This document shows positions 25,020 through 32,287 of a DNA stretch of 50,658 nt, piece after piece. The translations under genes were made by a program, and so were the position numbers. Below the pieces are notes generated by a model. It searched no databases. It was not told where the DNA came from and was given only the letters and a program-made list of their open reading frames with translations. Source of the DNA: Halorubrum sp. GN11_10-6_MGM (GTDB taxonomy: Archaea > Halobacteriota > Halobacteria > Halobacteriales > Haloferacaceae); assembly GCF_005435165.1 (NCBI RefSeq), contig NZ_SGUC01000021.1:1-50658 (forward strand), in the 5' to 3' direction. The number at the start of each line of letters is the position of its first letter. Positions within the stretch are counted from its first letter, which is position 1.

Positions 25020-25591
25020 GGCTCTGTTGAAATCCTATTCTTCAGACATAACATCATGTGAAACAGCCGGTCATATTGAGCCGATTTAGTATCTACCACT
25101 CGCTTAGACGAAAGCCAGCAGTCAGTACAATACCGCGTTACTCCACCTTTTTAGAGAATTTCTTGAGTACGTAGTCTGCGACTTTTCCGGCAACTGAGAT
25201 GCCGATCAAGAAGGCTACTGCCAGCAGGAGTATTTGCCACAAGAAAGCGGCACCAAGGTTCAGGTTAAACAGAATAGCTGTATCTACGAAAAACACATAC
25301 ATAGCATACATCAATGGAAGCCCGACTACGAGAACAGATCCGAAGTAAGTCAGGCCGGCTATTGCCAACGGGCGACGGCTGTACGTAGAGGTGCTCATCA
25401 CGTGTAAATGTGTACTTTTTACGTAAAGTCTTTCGGGCAGATTGCTCCAAATGGACTCTTTCACTCATAGAACGACTGGCTGATCCACACAAGAACGTAT
25501 GAAACCGATAATAACTGAACGCTGACTTCACCATCTGTACTGGCCGCGACTGGGTCAGAATATATCACTGTTTGAGGATTTCAACAGAGCC
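25020..25591. mobile_element. Element E2 (572 bp, 16-bp perfect terminal inverted repeats)
   Basis: The left end GGCTCTGTTGAAATCC (25020-25035) is exactly inverted at 25576-25591. The left end continues into the shared hairpin (TTCAGACAT...ATGTGAAAC), and the right end is preceded by TGTACTGGCCGCGACTGGG (25536-25554), related to E3 and E4. It has one small gene and no transposase, and is inserted inside E1. No clear target-site duplication is visible (left flank ACTAGTGA, right flank ACATTCTC). The GGCTCTGTTG ends resemble IS6-family termini, so trans-mobilisation by such a transposase is possible (inference). Confidence 0.7.
25138..25398 (-). CDS. 86-residue membrane protein carried by element E2
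   Basis: The protein has 86 residues from MSTSTYSRRPLAIAG. Two strong hydrophobic segments (LTYFGSVLVVGLPLMYAMYVFFV and AAFLWQILLLAVAFLIGISVAG) are followed by a basic tail (LKKFSKKVE). The T-rich TTTACGTAAAAAG box just upstream on the minus strand (about 25410-25422) suggests its own promoter. A longer start at 25464 exists but adds a polar N-terminus overlapping the promoter. No family recognised; it shares size class and membrane nature, not sequence, with the genes in E1, E3 and E4. Confidence 0.65.
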   Translation of the reverse strand: MSTSTYSRRPLAIAGLTYFGSVLVVGLPLMYAMYVFFVDTAILFNLNLGAAFLWQILLLAVAFLIGISVAGKVADYVLKKFSKKVE

Positions 25592-25781
25592 ACATTCTCC
25601 TGATGTCGGATACTTGTACTGAGCGATTCCTGAGTCACCTACACTGACCGGAACCGGGCAGAAATATGTACTCACTGGGGATTTCAACAAAGCCCAGCCG
25701 ATTCCTCTGTGGGGAGACAGTGAACTCATGATTTCAAAACGCCAGGATACATTCGGAAGATTCGGAAACGCCACACTTCCA
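25592..25781. other. Right arm of E1 and the orc1-like promoter region, no gene
   Basis: This holds the right end of E1 (to 25694) and about 90 bp before the orc1-like gene. No origin-type repeat (haloarchaeal ORB elements are GC-rich GTTCCA..GAAAC-like blocks) is seen beside the orc1-like gene. Confidence 0.4.
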
Positions 25782-25788
25782 TTTATTA
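25782..25788 (+). promoter_or_regulatory. TATA box of the orc1-like gene
   Basis: TTTATTA lies 23-29 nt before the ATG at 25811, leaderless spacing. Confidence 0.5.
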
Positions 25789-25810
25789 GCCTCGCCTCTC
25801 GTCGACACCC

Positions 25811-26815
25811 ATGATCACGGACGCTCGGGTACTCCAACCGGAGTTCATCCCACGGGAGGTGACGCATCGAGACGCCGAAGTCAACACGCTCTCAAGCGTC
25901 CTGCAGCCCATTCTTGATGGAAACTCTACTGACCCCGCATTCCTCCACGGCCCATCCGGCGTCGGGAAAACCTGCATCGCACAGTTCACCGTTGAGCGAC
26001 TGCGCGAGAACGTCGTTGACCTCAACCACCAGTACGTCAACTGCTGGGAGGACTACAGCCGCTTCAAAACGCTCTACACCCTCCTAGAGGGCATCAACAA
26101 AACAATCGACATTCACCGACAGTCAACCCCGCGAGACCAGCTCCTCGATCGTCTCCGCGACTACGACGGCCCACCCTATGTTGTTATCCTCGATGAAGTA
26201 GACCAGCTAGAAGACAAGAGTCTCCTGTACGATCTGTACCGGATTCGCGGCCTCACAATGATCCTCATCGCAAACAATGAACAGGGAGTCTTCGCAGATG
26301 TTGATGACCGAATCAACAGCCGCCTCGCTAACGCCACCCGCATCCATTTCAGACAATACCACCACGACGAATTGGTTGCTATCCTCCACGATCGTGTCTC
26401 TTGGGGACTCAACCCAGACGTAATCAACGCGAACGAATTGAGTCTAATTGCGAATAATGCAGCTGGTGATGCTCGCGTGGCTATTGGAATACTTCGCCAA
26501 GCTGCTCGCACCGCCAACGCTCAACAGATGAATAAAATCGGCGATGGCGTTATTCGGAAAGTGACTCCGGAAGCGAAATCGGAAATCAAGCAGAAAACCG
26601 TTGATCGTCTCACTACCCACCAGGAAGTCCTATACAAGGCCATCACCGAGTACGGAGAAATCCAACCGAATGAATTGTACGAGGAGTATTGTAATCGAGT
26701 GGGTGATCCAAAGACGCAACGCATGGTCCGGAACTACTTATCGAAGCTTGAACACTACAATCTCATCGAGGCAGAAGGCAACACGCGGGGGCGGACCTAC
26801 CGTACAGTCGCGTAA
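25811..26815 (+). CDS. Small Orc1/Cdc6-like AAA+ ATPase
   Basis: The protein has 334 residues, shorter than chromosomal haloarchaeal Orc1/Cdc6 (usually about 400 or more). Walker A is GPSGVGKT (about residues 46-53), Walker [14 protein letters not shown] (about 124), sensor 1 [10 protein letters not shown] and the sensor 2 Arg region [17 protein letters not shown]-terminal winged helix follows ([24 protein letters not shown]...[24 protein letters not shown]). These proteins bind origin DNA and load helicase; divergent short forms are common on plasmids, viruses and islands. No ORB-like repeats are seen beside it. Element E3 begins within 4 bp of its stop. Codon use is AT-richer than the flanking core. 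Confidence 0.88.
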   Translation: MITDARVLQPEFIPREVTHRDAEVNTLSSVLQPILDGNSTDPAFLHGPSGVGKTCIAQFTVERLRENVVDLNHQYVNCWEDYSRFKTLYTLLEGINKTIDIHRQSTPRDQLLDRLRDYDGPPYVVILDEVDQLEDKSLLYDLYRIRGLTMILIANNEQGVFADVDDRINSRLANATRIHFRQYHHDELVAILHDRVSWGLNPDVINANELSLIANNAAGDARVAIGILRQAARTANAQQMNKIGDGVIRKVTPEAKSEIKQKTVDRLTTHQEVLYKAITEYGEIQPNELYEEYCNRVGDPKTQRMVRNYLSKLEHYNLIEAEGNTRGRTYRTVA

Positions 26816-26818
26816 TGA

Positions 26819-27445
26819 GCCCTGTTGAAATCTCTTCTTCAGACATATTTATACCTGAAACAACTGGCCGCTGAATACTGCAAGTGGTTCGGCTTCCCTG
26901 TGATAATATTTTATACAACGCAGGTTGTTTTTTGATATATGGCCCCCTCGCTCTCACCCGCTACACGACAATTCCTTGTATTCGTATTTGTAGGAATATA
27001 CGCTCTGTTGAGCCTTCTCCGACTCATGGAGGGTGGTTTCATTCCATGGGGCTCTGTTGTGGGTATTGGAGTCGGTATCGCACTCCTTGCCGGTCCGGTT
27101 GTCTGGGTTGCGCGTGACCGATATCCGGAACAGCGCCGAGAGCGTTTGTCATTAGTAGCATTTGGTATCGGTATGATTGTCTTTCCTCTCACTCTCGGTC
27201 TTCTACTTGCGTTCGGCGCACCCCCGTTTATACCGTCATCTGACGTTCTCATTATTGGGGCTTACGTTGGACTGCTCTTTGCTCACACAGCAGAACGCAC
27301 GGTTGTGCCGGAACGGTTGCGAGCTGTCAATTAGAAATCTGACTACTGATTGTATATGTATATACTGTACTGAATGACTCGTGAGCCCCCTGTACTGACC
27401 ACAACAAAGCCAAATCTCTCATCTACTGAGGGCTTCAACAGAAGC
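26819..27445. mobile_element. Element E3 (627 bp cassette)
   Basis: The left end GCCCTGTTGAAATCT (26819-26833) has the shared hairpin TTCAGACATATTTATACCTGAA. The right end (inverse of GCTTCTGTTGAAGCCCTC) is at 27428-27445, preceded by TGTACTGACCACAAC at 27391-27405. It carries one membrane-protein gene. It occupies nearly the whole gap between the orc1-like stop (26815) and the nuclease start (27498). Confidence 0.62.
26939..27334 (+). CDS. 131-residue four-span membrane protein carried by element E3
   Basis: The protein has 131 residues. Hydrophobic segments are FLVFVFVGIYALLSLLRLM, VVGIGVGIALLAGPVVWVA, LVAFGIGMIVFPLTLGLLLAFG and VLIIGAYVGLLFAHTA. The ATATTTTATAC-like box at about 26907-26917 lies 22-32 nt before the ATG. 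No enzyme motif or known family. It is the largest of the four cassette-borne membrane proteins. Confidence 0.65.
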   Translation: MAPSLSPATRQFLVFVFVGIYALLSLLRLMEGGFIPWGSVVGIGVGIALLAGPVVWVARDRYPEQRRERLSLVAFGIGMIVFPLTLGLLLAFGAPPFIPSSDVLIIGAYVGLLFAHTAERTVVPERLRAVN

Positions 27446-27497
27446 TTTCGGAAACAACACGCCCTTGCCTTTGACCCCGACTGCACGTCCTATTCGT

Positions 27498-28625
27498 ATG
27501 ACTGGTGATAATCCACAGAAAGGCCCCGAGTTCAATATTCCCGTCGACGAAACAGGCGCGGTTGGTACTGATCTCAACGTCACAGAGAACATCGTTCACC
27601 GTGTCTCGAATCGGACCTTCACCGAGTGGTACAACGAACAGCAATTTGAGCAGAACATCTTGGAGGGCAAAGCGTATTTCAATGGGCTGTCGCCGCCGAA
27701 AGACCCGGAACGTCACACCCCGAGCAAACTGCTACAGTGTCACCGGAAAGCGAGCTACGCCCGACAGAACGCACCACGAGAAGGTGTGCCCCCGAAGGGG
27801 CTATTCTGGGTCGGCAGTGCCTTCGAGGAGGATTTCATCGTCCCATACCTGCAAGAGGTCATCCCCGACCAGTTGTACGTACAGAACTCGTTGTGGATAG
27901 ATACGACCATCAGTCGAGACAGGACAGAGCTCCGGATTCGAGGGTCTACTGACCCAGCAATCGTCACGAGTGAGGCTAACCCACTGTTTCTGACAGAAAT
28001 TAAGACAACAACCTCTCTAGACCACCTTGATGAGCCGAAGAGTCACCACAAAGCGCAGCTCCACGCCTACCTACATGCACTCAATGAGATGAGTGACCAC
28101 TCCATTACCGACGGAATGCTCGTGTACGGATCGCGTGAAACATTTGATCTCAAAACCTTCCATGTCACGTTCAACTCAGAGTTCTGGGACACAATCGTCG
28201 AGTGGATGGTAGCCCAAACGGAGTATGAACAGGATGGTGAATTACCGCCGGCAACGCCCGAGCGTGACTGGGAGTGCAACTATTGCTCTTTCAAACATCG
28301 GTGTGGGAAAGCTAATACACCGTACGCAGACACAGGGTACACCGGGTTACTCCCACTGTTTGAAGAGTATGACCGAGAGAACCTCACCGACTATCTTGAC
28401 TCACGGGCCGATGCGAAACTCACCCCAACACTCGCTCATGTATTCTCTGATCTCACGGACACGTACAGTGTGTACGACTGGTCGTGCCCCCGGTGTAGTG
28501 AGACCTACGCTTGGGATGCTGTAGACTGGGACGGTGATACGTCTGAACCACCGGTCTGTTCTGAATGCCTTACTGATGGGGAGCTACTTACTCTAAGCGG
28601 GCCAGAACCGGCTGAACAGCAGTGA
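27498..28625 (+). CDS. Cas4-like PD-(D/E)XK nuclease with Fe-S-type cysteines and a C-terminal zinc ribbon
   Basis: The protein has 375 residues from MTGDNPQKGPEF; a longer frame starts 11 codons upstream. Cys81 (LLQCHRKASYARQ) and Cys260/263/269 (CNYCSFKHRC) give the C...CxxCx5C set that binds a 4Fe-4S cluster in Cas4/AddB-type nucleases. The catalytic core is Asp152 (GSTDPAIV) and Glu167-x-Lys169 (FLTEIKTTTS), with a QLHAYLHAL helix after it. The C-terminus adds CPRCSETYAW...CSECLTDG, a probable zinc ribbon. Cas4-like enzymes process DNA ends; no cas genes or CRISPR repeats are visible here. It lies between E3 and E4 and may take its promoter from E3's right end. Confidence 0.85.
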   Translation: MTGDNPQKGPEFNIPVDETGAVGTDLNVTENIVHRVSNRTFTEWYNEQQFEQNILEGKAYFNGLSPPKDPERHTPSKLLQCHRKASYARQNAPREGVPPKGLFWVGSAFEEDFIVPYLQEVIPDQLYVQNSLWIDTTISRDRTELRIRGSTDPAIVTSEANPLFLTEIKTTTSLDHLDEPKSHHKAQLHAYLHALNEMSDHSITDGMLVYGSRETFDLKTFHVTFNSEFWDTIVEWMVAQTEYEQDGELPPATPERDWECNYCSFKHRCGKANTPYADTGYTGLLPLFEEYDRENLTDYLDSRADAKLTPTLAHVFSDLTDTYSVYDWSCPRCSETYAWDAVDWDGDTSEPPVCSECLTDGELLTLSGPEPAEQQ

Positions 28626-28629
28626 CCCG

Positions 28630-29116
28630 GGCTCTTAGAATCCGATTCTTCAGACATATTCTTGTCTGAAACAGCTGGTCACTGAACGGTGCTTGTTCGT
28701 CAGTAACTCGTCCCCGTGGCGATAGTACTGTAGAGAGTAAGAGTATCACCAACGTTTTCGAATAGCGTAAACGAGGACCGTCAGTTAGTTGCGACTCCAA
28801 ATGTAGACGACGAGTGCGAGTATCCCCCCGAAAAACGTCGTGATTGTGAGCACGCCGACACCAATAGCCCACAACGCGGCGTTGTTGTTGCCGCGTTTCT
28901 TGGCATCGGTGTACACCCAGTAGCTTACTACAAAGGGCAAAATAAGCCATACTATAGCCAGAAGCCCAACAGCAGGAGGAATCGCAAATTGGAGCGAGAT
29001 CATAATATACTATACAATCTTTATAATAAAAAGAGCATCGACTGTTGCTACGTCTATCCCCTGTACTGACCACAACGGGAACAACACGTAGCATCACTGA
29101 GGAGTTCAACAGAATC
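28630..29116. mobile_element. Element E4 (487 bp cassette)
   Basis: The left end GGCTCTTAGAATCC (28630-28643) is a slightly degenerate copy that then matches the family exactly through ATTCTTCAGACATATTC, with the perfect hairpin TTCAGACA-TATTCT-TGTCTGAA. The right end GGAGTTCAACAGAATC (29101-29116) is preceded by TGTACTGACCACAAC at 29062-29076, identical to the E3 block. It carries one small membrane-protein gene and ends 9 bp before the stop of the winged-helix gene. Confidence 0.62.
28785..29003 (-). CDS. 72-residue membrane protein carried by element E4
   Basis: The protein has 72 residues: MISLQFAIPPAVGLLAIVWLILPFVVSYWVYTDAKKRG, then a short Asn-rich loop and LWAIGVGVLTITTFFGGILALVVYIW. 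The two-span arrangement with a YTDAKKRG turn resembles small PLDc_N-like membrane proteins common in haloarchaea. A TTTATTATAAAG box near 29022-29033 on the minus strand is its likely promoter. Function unknown. Confidence 0.65.
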   Translation of the reverse strand: MISLQFAIPPAVGLLAIVWLILPFVVSYWVYTDAKKRGNNNAALWAIGVGVLTITTFFGGILALVVYIWSRN

Positions 29117-29124
29117 GCAACTCC

Positions 29125-29931
29125 CTACGAATCAGTGTCGTCGTCTTCTTCGCTCGGTGGATATTCATCATAGGATACTTCTTCGAGCCTTTCTTGTTCC
29201 AATTCCTCTGGGTCTGTCGATTGATCGAGATCGGGAGCACGATCTGATGAAGAAGCAGACCCACTCGATGAATCATCGGTGGTTTCCTCGTCATCGTCCG
29301 CCTCTGTATCGCTAGTTTCTGAATCCGAATCCTCGGGTGGTATCAGGTCCACAGGTAACTCATCTTCAGGAGGGAAGTTATCTCCCTCACTCGGCCGTGC
29401 AGGTGGCTCGGTTTCTGGGTCATCCAAGTTGCTAGCGTACTTGTCAGCATCAGGTACTTCCTCACGTTCACTCGGTGATGGGGAATAGTTCGTGTTTGTT
29501 TCACTGTCCGAATCCTCGTCCATGTCGTCTTTGCTGATAATGGTTCCATCACCACCATTTCGAAACTGTAGGAGCTCCGATGGGTTCTCTTTCATCCACT
29601 GTACAAGACCGTCTGTCTGTTCGTCTACCGATTGTTGATGCGCCCGCATCTTTCGGTAGTTACTGACAATTCCCTCTCGTGCCATCTTGTCCGTCAGGAA
29701 CTCGCCCATATCGGTCAAAGTATACACGCGTTTGGTCCCGACTTCACCCTCACCGAGAGAAACGTCCAACAGTCCGAGTTCGGCAGCCTCGTCACGCCGT
29801 GCAACAATAGTTGAAGACGTCACATCTATTTCCGGTTCGATTTCCGAATACGTCATCGGGCGCTCGTGAAGTAGCGACAGTAGCCCAACTCCGCCTTTAC
29901 TCTGTAGAAACTCCTGAAGGGTTACAGCCAT
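29125..29931 (-). CDS. Winged-helix DNA-binding protein with long acidic tail
   Basis: The protein has 268 residues from MAVTLQEFLQSKGG; GGAGAT sits just before this ATG, and an alternative start lies 5 codons upstream. Residues 1-100 form a wHTH of the HxlR/PadR/ArsR sort (LLSLLHERPMTYSEIEPEIDVTSSTIVARRDEAAELGLL, then RVYTLTDMGEFLTDKM). The rest, from about residue 130, is disordered, very rich in Asp, Glu, Ser and Pro, with no fold. It could regulate the island or bind partner proteins through the tail. Convergent with E4 and the nuclease region; divergent from the transposase gene. Confidence 0.75.
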   Translation of the reverse strand: MAVTLQEFLQSKGGVGLLSLLHERPMTYSEIEPEIDVTSSTIVARRDEAAELGLLDVSLGEGEVGTKRVYTLTDMGEFLTDKMAREGIVSNYRKMRAHQQSVDEQTDGLVQWMKENPSELLQFRNGGDGTIISKDDMDEDSDSETNTNYSPSPSEREEVPDADKYASNLDDPETEPPARPSEGDNFPPEDELPVDLIPPEDSDSETSDTEADDDEETTDDSSSGSASSSDRAPDLDQSTDPEELEQERLEEVSYDEYPPSEEDDDTDS

Positions 29932-30180
29932 CAGATCTCCGTTCAAGGCCGGTCCATTTAGAAACCCAGTCTAACTCCAATTTGGAAATAACTAGATATT
30001 CGAGAAACCTAGAAAACCTGAAGAATAGGCCTCAAGACACTTTATTTAACCATTCATTCGGAAACTACACCCGCATACATATGCTCCATATTCGAGTTAC
30101 TATCTCTATGGTTGGCGCAATCGCACTCTGTCGTATCTCACGGACGTATTGCGCGCGTTCACGCGTGGACGGTGGTTTCG

Positions 30181-31950
30181 ATGAGTGACCCATCCGCTGT
30201 CGATGAACTCGGTTCTGGTCCTGCGTTGAATATGATCTCACAGCAAGCTGACGATGTCATAGACGATGGAACTGATTGGGCGGATCTCGGTCAGGAACTT
30301 GATGTCTCAATGTACCAGCGTGATGATGCGTACCCTGAGTGGCACGCTGAAACAACAGATTTCGAGCCGATGTTCTTGGCAATGCTGTGGGCAAAAACCG
30401 AGGATGAATCCGTTACTGGTCTTTCTGACCGTCTAAAATCGAACCCAGAGACTGCTGAGGCGTTTGGGTTCTCCGAAGATGACATCCCACACGGGGACAC
30501 GTTCGCTCGCGCATGGAGAGAACGATTTGAGTCCCTACAGGGGACTATCGAAACGACCGCAAAAACAATCGACGAAATTGCTACTGAACGCGGCAGTCCA
30601 ATCGGTGGGCACACTGGCTTGGAATTCGAAGAAACAGATGGGACGTCGAAACGAACAGAACAGCGTCTACTCCGAAAGAAGACGAAGGAAGTGTTGAACG
30701 AAATGGCTGGCGTTGTGTTTCCTGCTCTCGATCTCCCTCGTCCTAAGAACGCGATTTACGATCAGGACGATATGTTGGAATTGATGACTATCATGGGAAT
30801 GAAGGGTGTAGCTGCGAATAACGGCGCGGACCTCCACGGCGATAAACTCGCAGACAAGAAGGACATCCAACCGAGCGACCCGTTCTATGAAGACGGGATG
30901 CGAGGTGAGACATTACTCAACGCTATCCACAAACTCTCGGTAAACGCGATTACGGACATGGTGAACAGCGCAGCTCACCGCGCGTTGACCCGTATCAAAC
31001 CGTACGCTGAGTTCCCAGACCCTGTGTTCATGGCGATCGACATCACGTACGTCGCGTACTACGGTGAACGTGAAGGGCTCAAATGGGTGTCAGGCACGCC
31101 TGATCACAAACAGTACAAGTGGTGTCACAAATTCGCCACTGCAACACTCGTCGGGGAGGGAGTCCACATGGTTGTCGGGATGCTGCCAGTCGGTAACCCA
31201 GACTTCACCGACAACCAAGCGTATCCGGGAGGTGAAGAGAAATCGTACGTGGCAGGGGATGTCGTTCGGAAACTTCTCTCGAAAACGAAACGCCACGTGA
31301 CGCCGCGGTGCGTGTACGCTGACCGAGCATTCGCATCCGCTGATACGATTGCAGCGTTTGAACAGCATAACATGCGGTACTTGATGCCAGCTCCGCGGAA
31401 CGACCGAACGAAACTCTGGCTCAAGCGGAACGTAGACATGGAGCAAGGAATCGTTTCTGTTGAGCAGGAGTGGGCGTTGCGCGGAGCGGTGAAACACGGG
31501 GTGTCGAACGAGCGCGTCACGACAACGCTCATCGGGTTACCTGGTGATCCTGATGACGAACAGTACGGGTACGGCGAAACGGCTGATGAAGGTGAAGAAC
31601 TCATTCCTGAAGAGGACCAAGCTGCGGTTCCGTTCTATACGAACACACATGCAGACGATGAGATTGCGCTTGACCGCCGGCAGACCAAGCGAAAAGTTGA
31701 GCAGTACAACCGGAGAGGTGGGATTGAAACGGCGTACAAGAAGATCAAAGAGTTCGCTGCATGGACGACATCGAAGGAGTTTGAGGTTCGGTTGTGGCAT
31801 TTCGGGTTCGCTGTGCTTCTGTACAATGCGTGGCTGATGGTTGATTTCCTTGTACAGGCTGGGCTCGACAGAGAATTTCGGTCGAAACCGCGGATAACTG
31901 CGCAACGGTTCCTATCGTTTCTCGATCGGCAGCTAACACGACTAATATAG
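30181..31950 (+). CDS. Large ISH3-like DDE transposase
   Basis: The protein has 589 residues. ISH3-type landmarks appear in order: IPHGDTFARAWRERFE in the N-terminal part, first Asp in FMAIDITYVAYYGE (about 287), second in CVYADRAFASADTIAAFEQHNMRYLMPAPR (about 381), and the Glu in YNRRGGIETAYKKIKEFAAWTTSK (about 515) with WHFGFAVLLYNAWLMVDFL. Typical ISH3 proteins are near 390 residues, so this one has about 200 extra, mainly between the N-terminal part and the first Asp. The ATG at 30181 is chosen over an upstream in-frame start. Terminal inverted repeats were not found by eye, so element borders are not given. Confidence 0.8.
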   Translation: MSDPSAVDELGSGPALNMISQQADDVIDDGTDWADLGQELDVSMYQRDDAYPEWHAETTDFEPMFLAMLWAKTEDESVTGLSDRLKSNPETAEAFGFSEDDIPHGDTFARAWRERFESLQGTIETTAKTIDEIATERGSPIGGHTGLEFEETDGTSKRTEQRLLRKKTKEVLNEMAGVVFPALDLPRPKNAIYDQDDMLELMTIMGMKGVAANNGADLHGDKLADKKDIQPSDPFYEDGMRGETLLNAIHKLSVNAITDMVNSAAHRALTRIKPYAEFPDPVFMAIDITYVAYYGEREGLKWVSGTPDHKQYKWCHKFATATLVGEGVHMVVGMLPVGNPDFTDNQAYPGGEEKSYVAGDVVRKLLSKTKRHVTPRCVYADRAFASADTIAAFEQHNMRYLMPAPRNDRTKLWLKRNVDMEQGIVSVEQEWALRGAVKHGVSNERVTTTLIGLPGDPDDEQYGYGETADEGEELIPEEDQAAVPFYTNTHADDEIALDRRQTKRKVEQYNRRGGIETAYKKIKEFAAWTTSKEFEVRLWHFGFAVLLYNAWLMVDFLVQAGLDREFRSKPRITAQRFLSFLDRQLTRLI

Positions 31951-32112
31951 CCGCTCACTGAGGTTCGCGTTCGACTGTTCGCGTAGAGCCTTCAGTACAC
32001 AGCTCCTTGATTTTTACCGGTATTTTAGCAGATGTCCTGTCTTTGACAGTTATATGGAGAGTTTTCGCAGTGATCAGCGGCTGATTGGCGAGTGAGTTGG
32101 TCAAAAACTGGG

Positions 32113-32158
32113 GATTCCGTACAGCAAACACCGGGGAATCGCAACCACAGCGCACACA
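32113..32158 (+). repeat. Right copy of the imperfect inverted repeat bracketing the island
   Basis: CCGTACAGCAA, a 13-nt spacer and GCAACCACAGCGCAC mirror the minus-strand copy at 24611-24657. It sits close to where high-GC core sequence resumes. Confidence 0.4.
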
Positions 32159-32255
32159 TTTGGTATAGCGGAATGGGGTTTACTCGTTGCGTCCGCGACG
32201 AAAATGCGTCGGATCCATGCCGACGCAATCCTCCGAAAACCGACGAACTCCGGAA

Positions 32256-32261
32256 TTATTA
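32256..32261 (+). promoter_or_regulatory. TATA box of the UlaG-like gene
   Basis: TTATTA lies 27-32 nt before the ATG at 32288, so the core gene keeps its own promoter just outside the island. Confidence 0.45.
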
Positions 32262-32287
32262 CCTCCGCCGCTCCCGCAGCGTCGTCC

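Larger units (their letters stand above)
24701..25694. mobile_element. Element E1 (repeat-bounded cassette, interrupted by E2)
   Basis: The left end GTCTCCGTTGAAATACC (24701-24717) is followed by the TTCAG...CTGAA hairpin (24722-24743). The right end GGATTTCAACAAAGCC (25679-25694) is preceded by a CACTGACCGGAACC-like block near 25642. The ends are inverted with respect to each other and match those of E2, E3 and E4. It carries one small membrane-protein gene (24778-24945) and no transposase. E2 lies inside it; without E2 it would be about 422 bp. Confidence 0.6.
31951..32287. other. Right edge of the island, no gene
   Basis: AT-rich sequence follows the transposase stop. It includes the short palindrome CTGTCTTTGACAG near 32036 and the right copy of the bracketing repeat (32113-32158). 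GC content then returns to the core level. No coding frame is convincing. Confidence 0.45.

Noticed and set aside
25592-25810. A replication origin beside the orc1-like gene
   Set aside because: No pair of GC-rich ORB-like repeats flanking an AT-rich unwinding region was seen near the gene; the gap is taken by element ends and a TATA box.
27498-28625. The nuclease as part of a CRISPR-Cas system
   Set aside because: No other cas gene or repeat array is present; the extra zinc ribbon and the Orc1 neighbour point to another context.
24701-29116. The repeated ends read as a CRISPR array or as an integron-type cassette array
   Set aside because: Repeat spacing is hundreds of bases and irregular, and each unit has two different inverted ends rather than one recombination site. 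There is no cas1/cas2 and no adjacent integron integrase.
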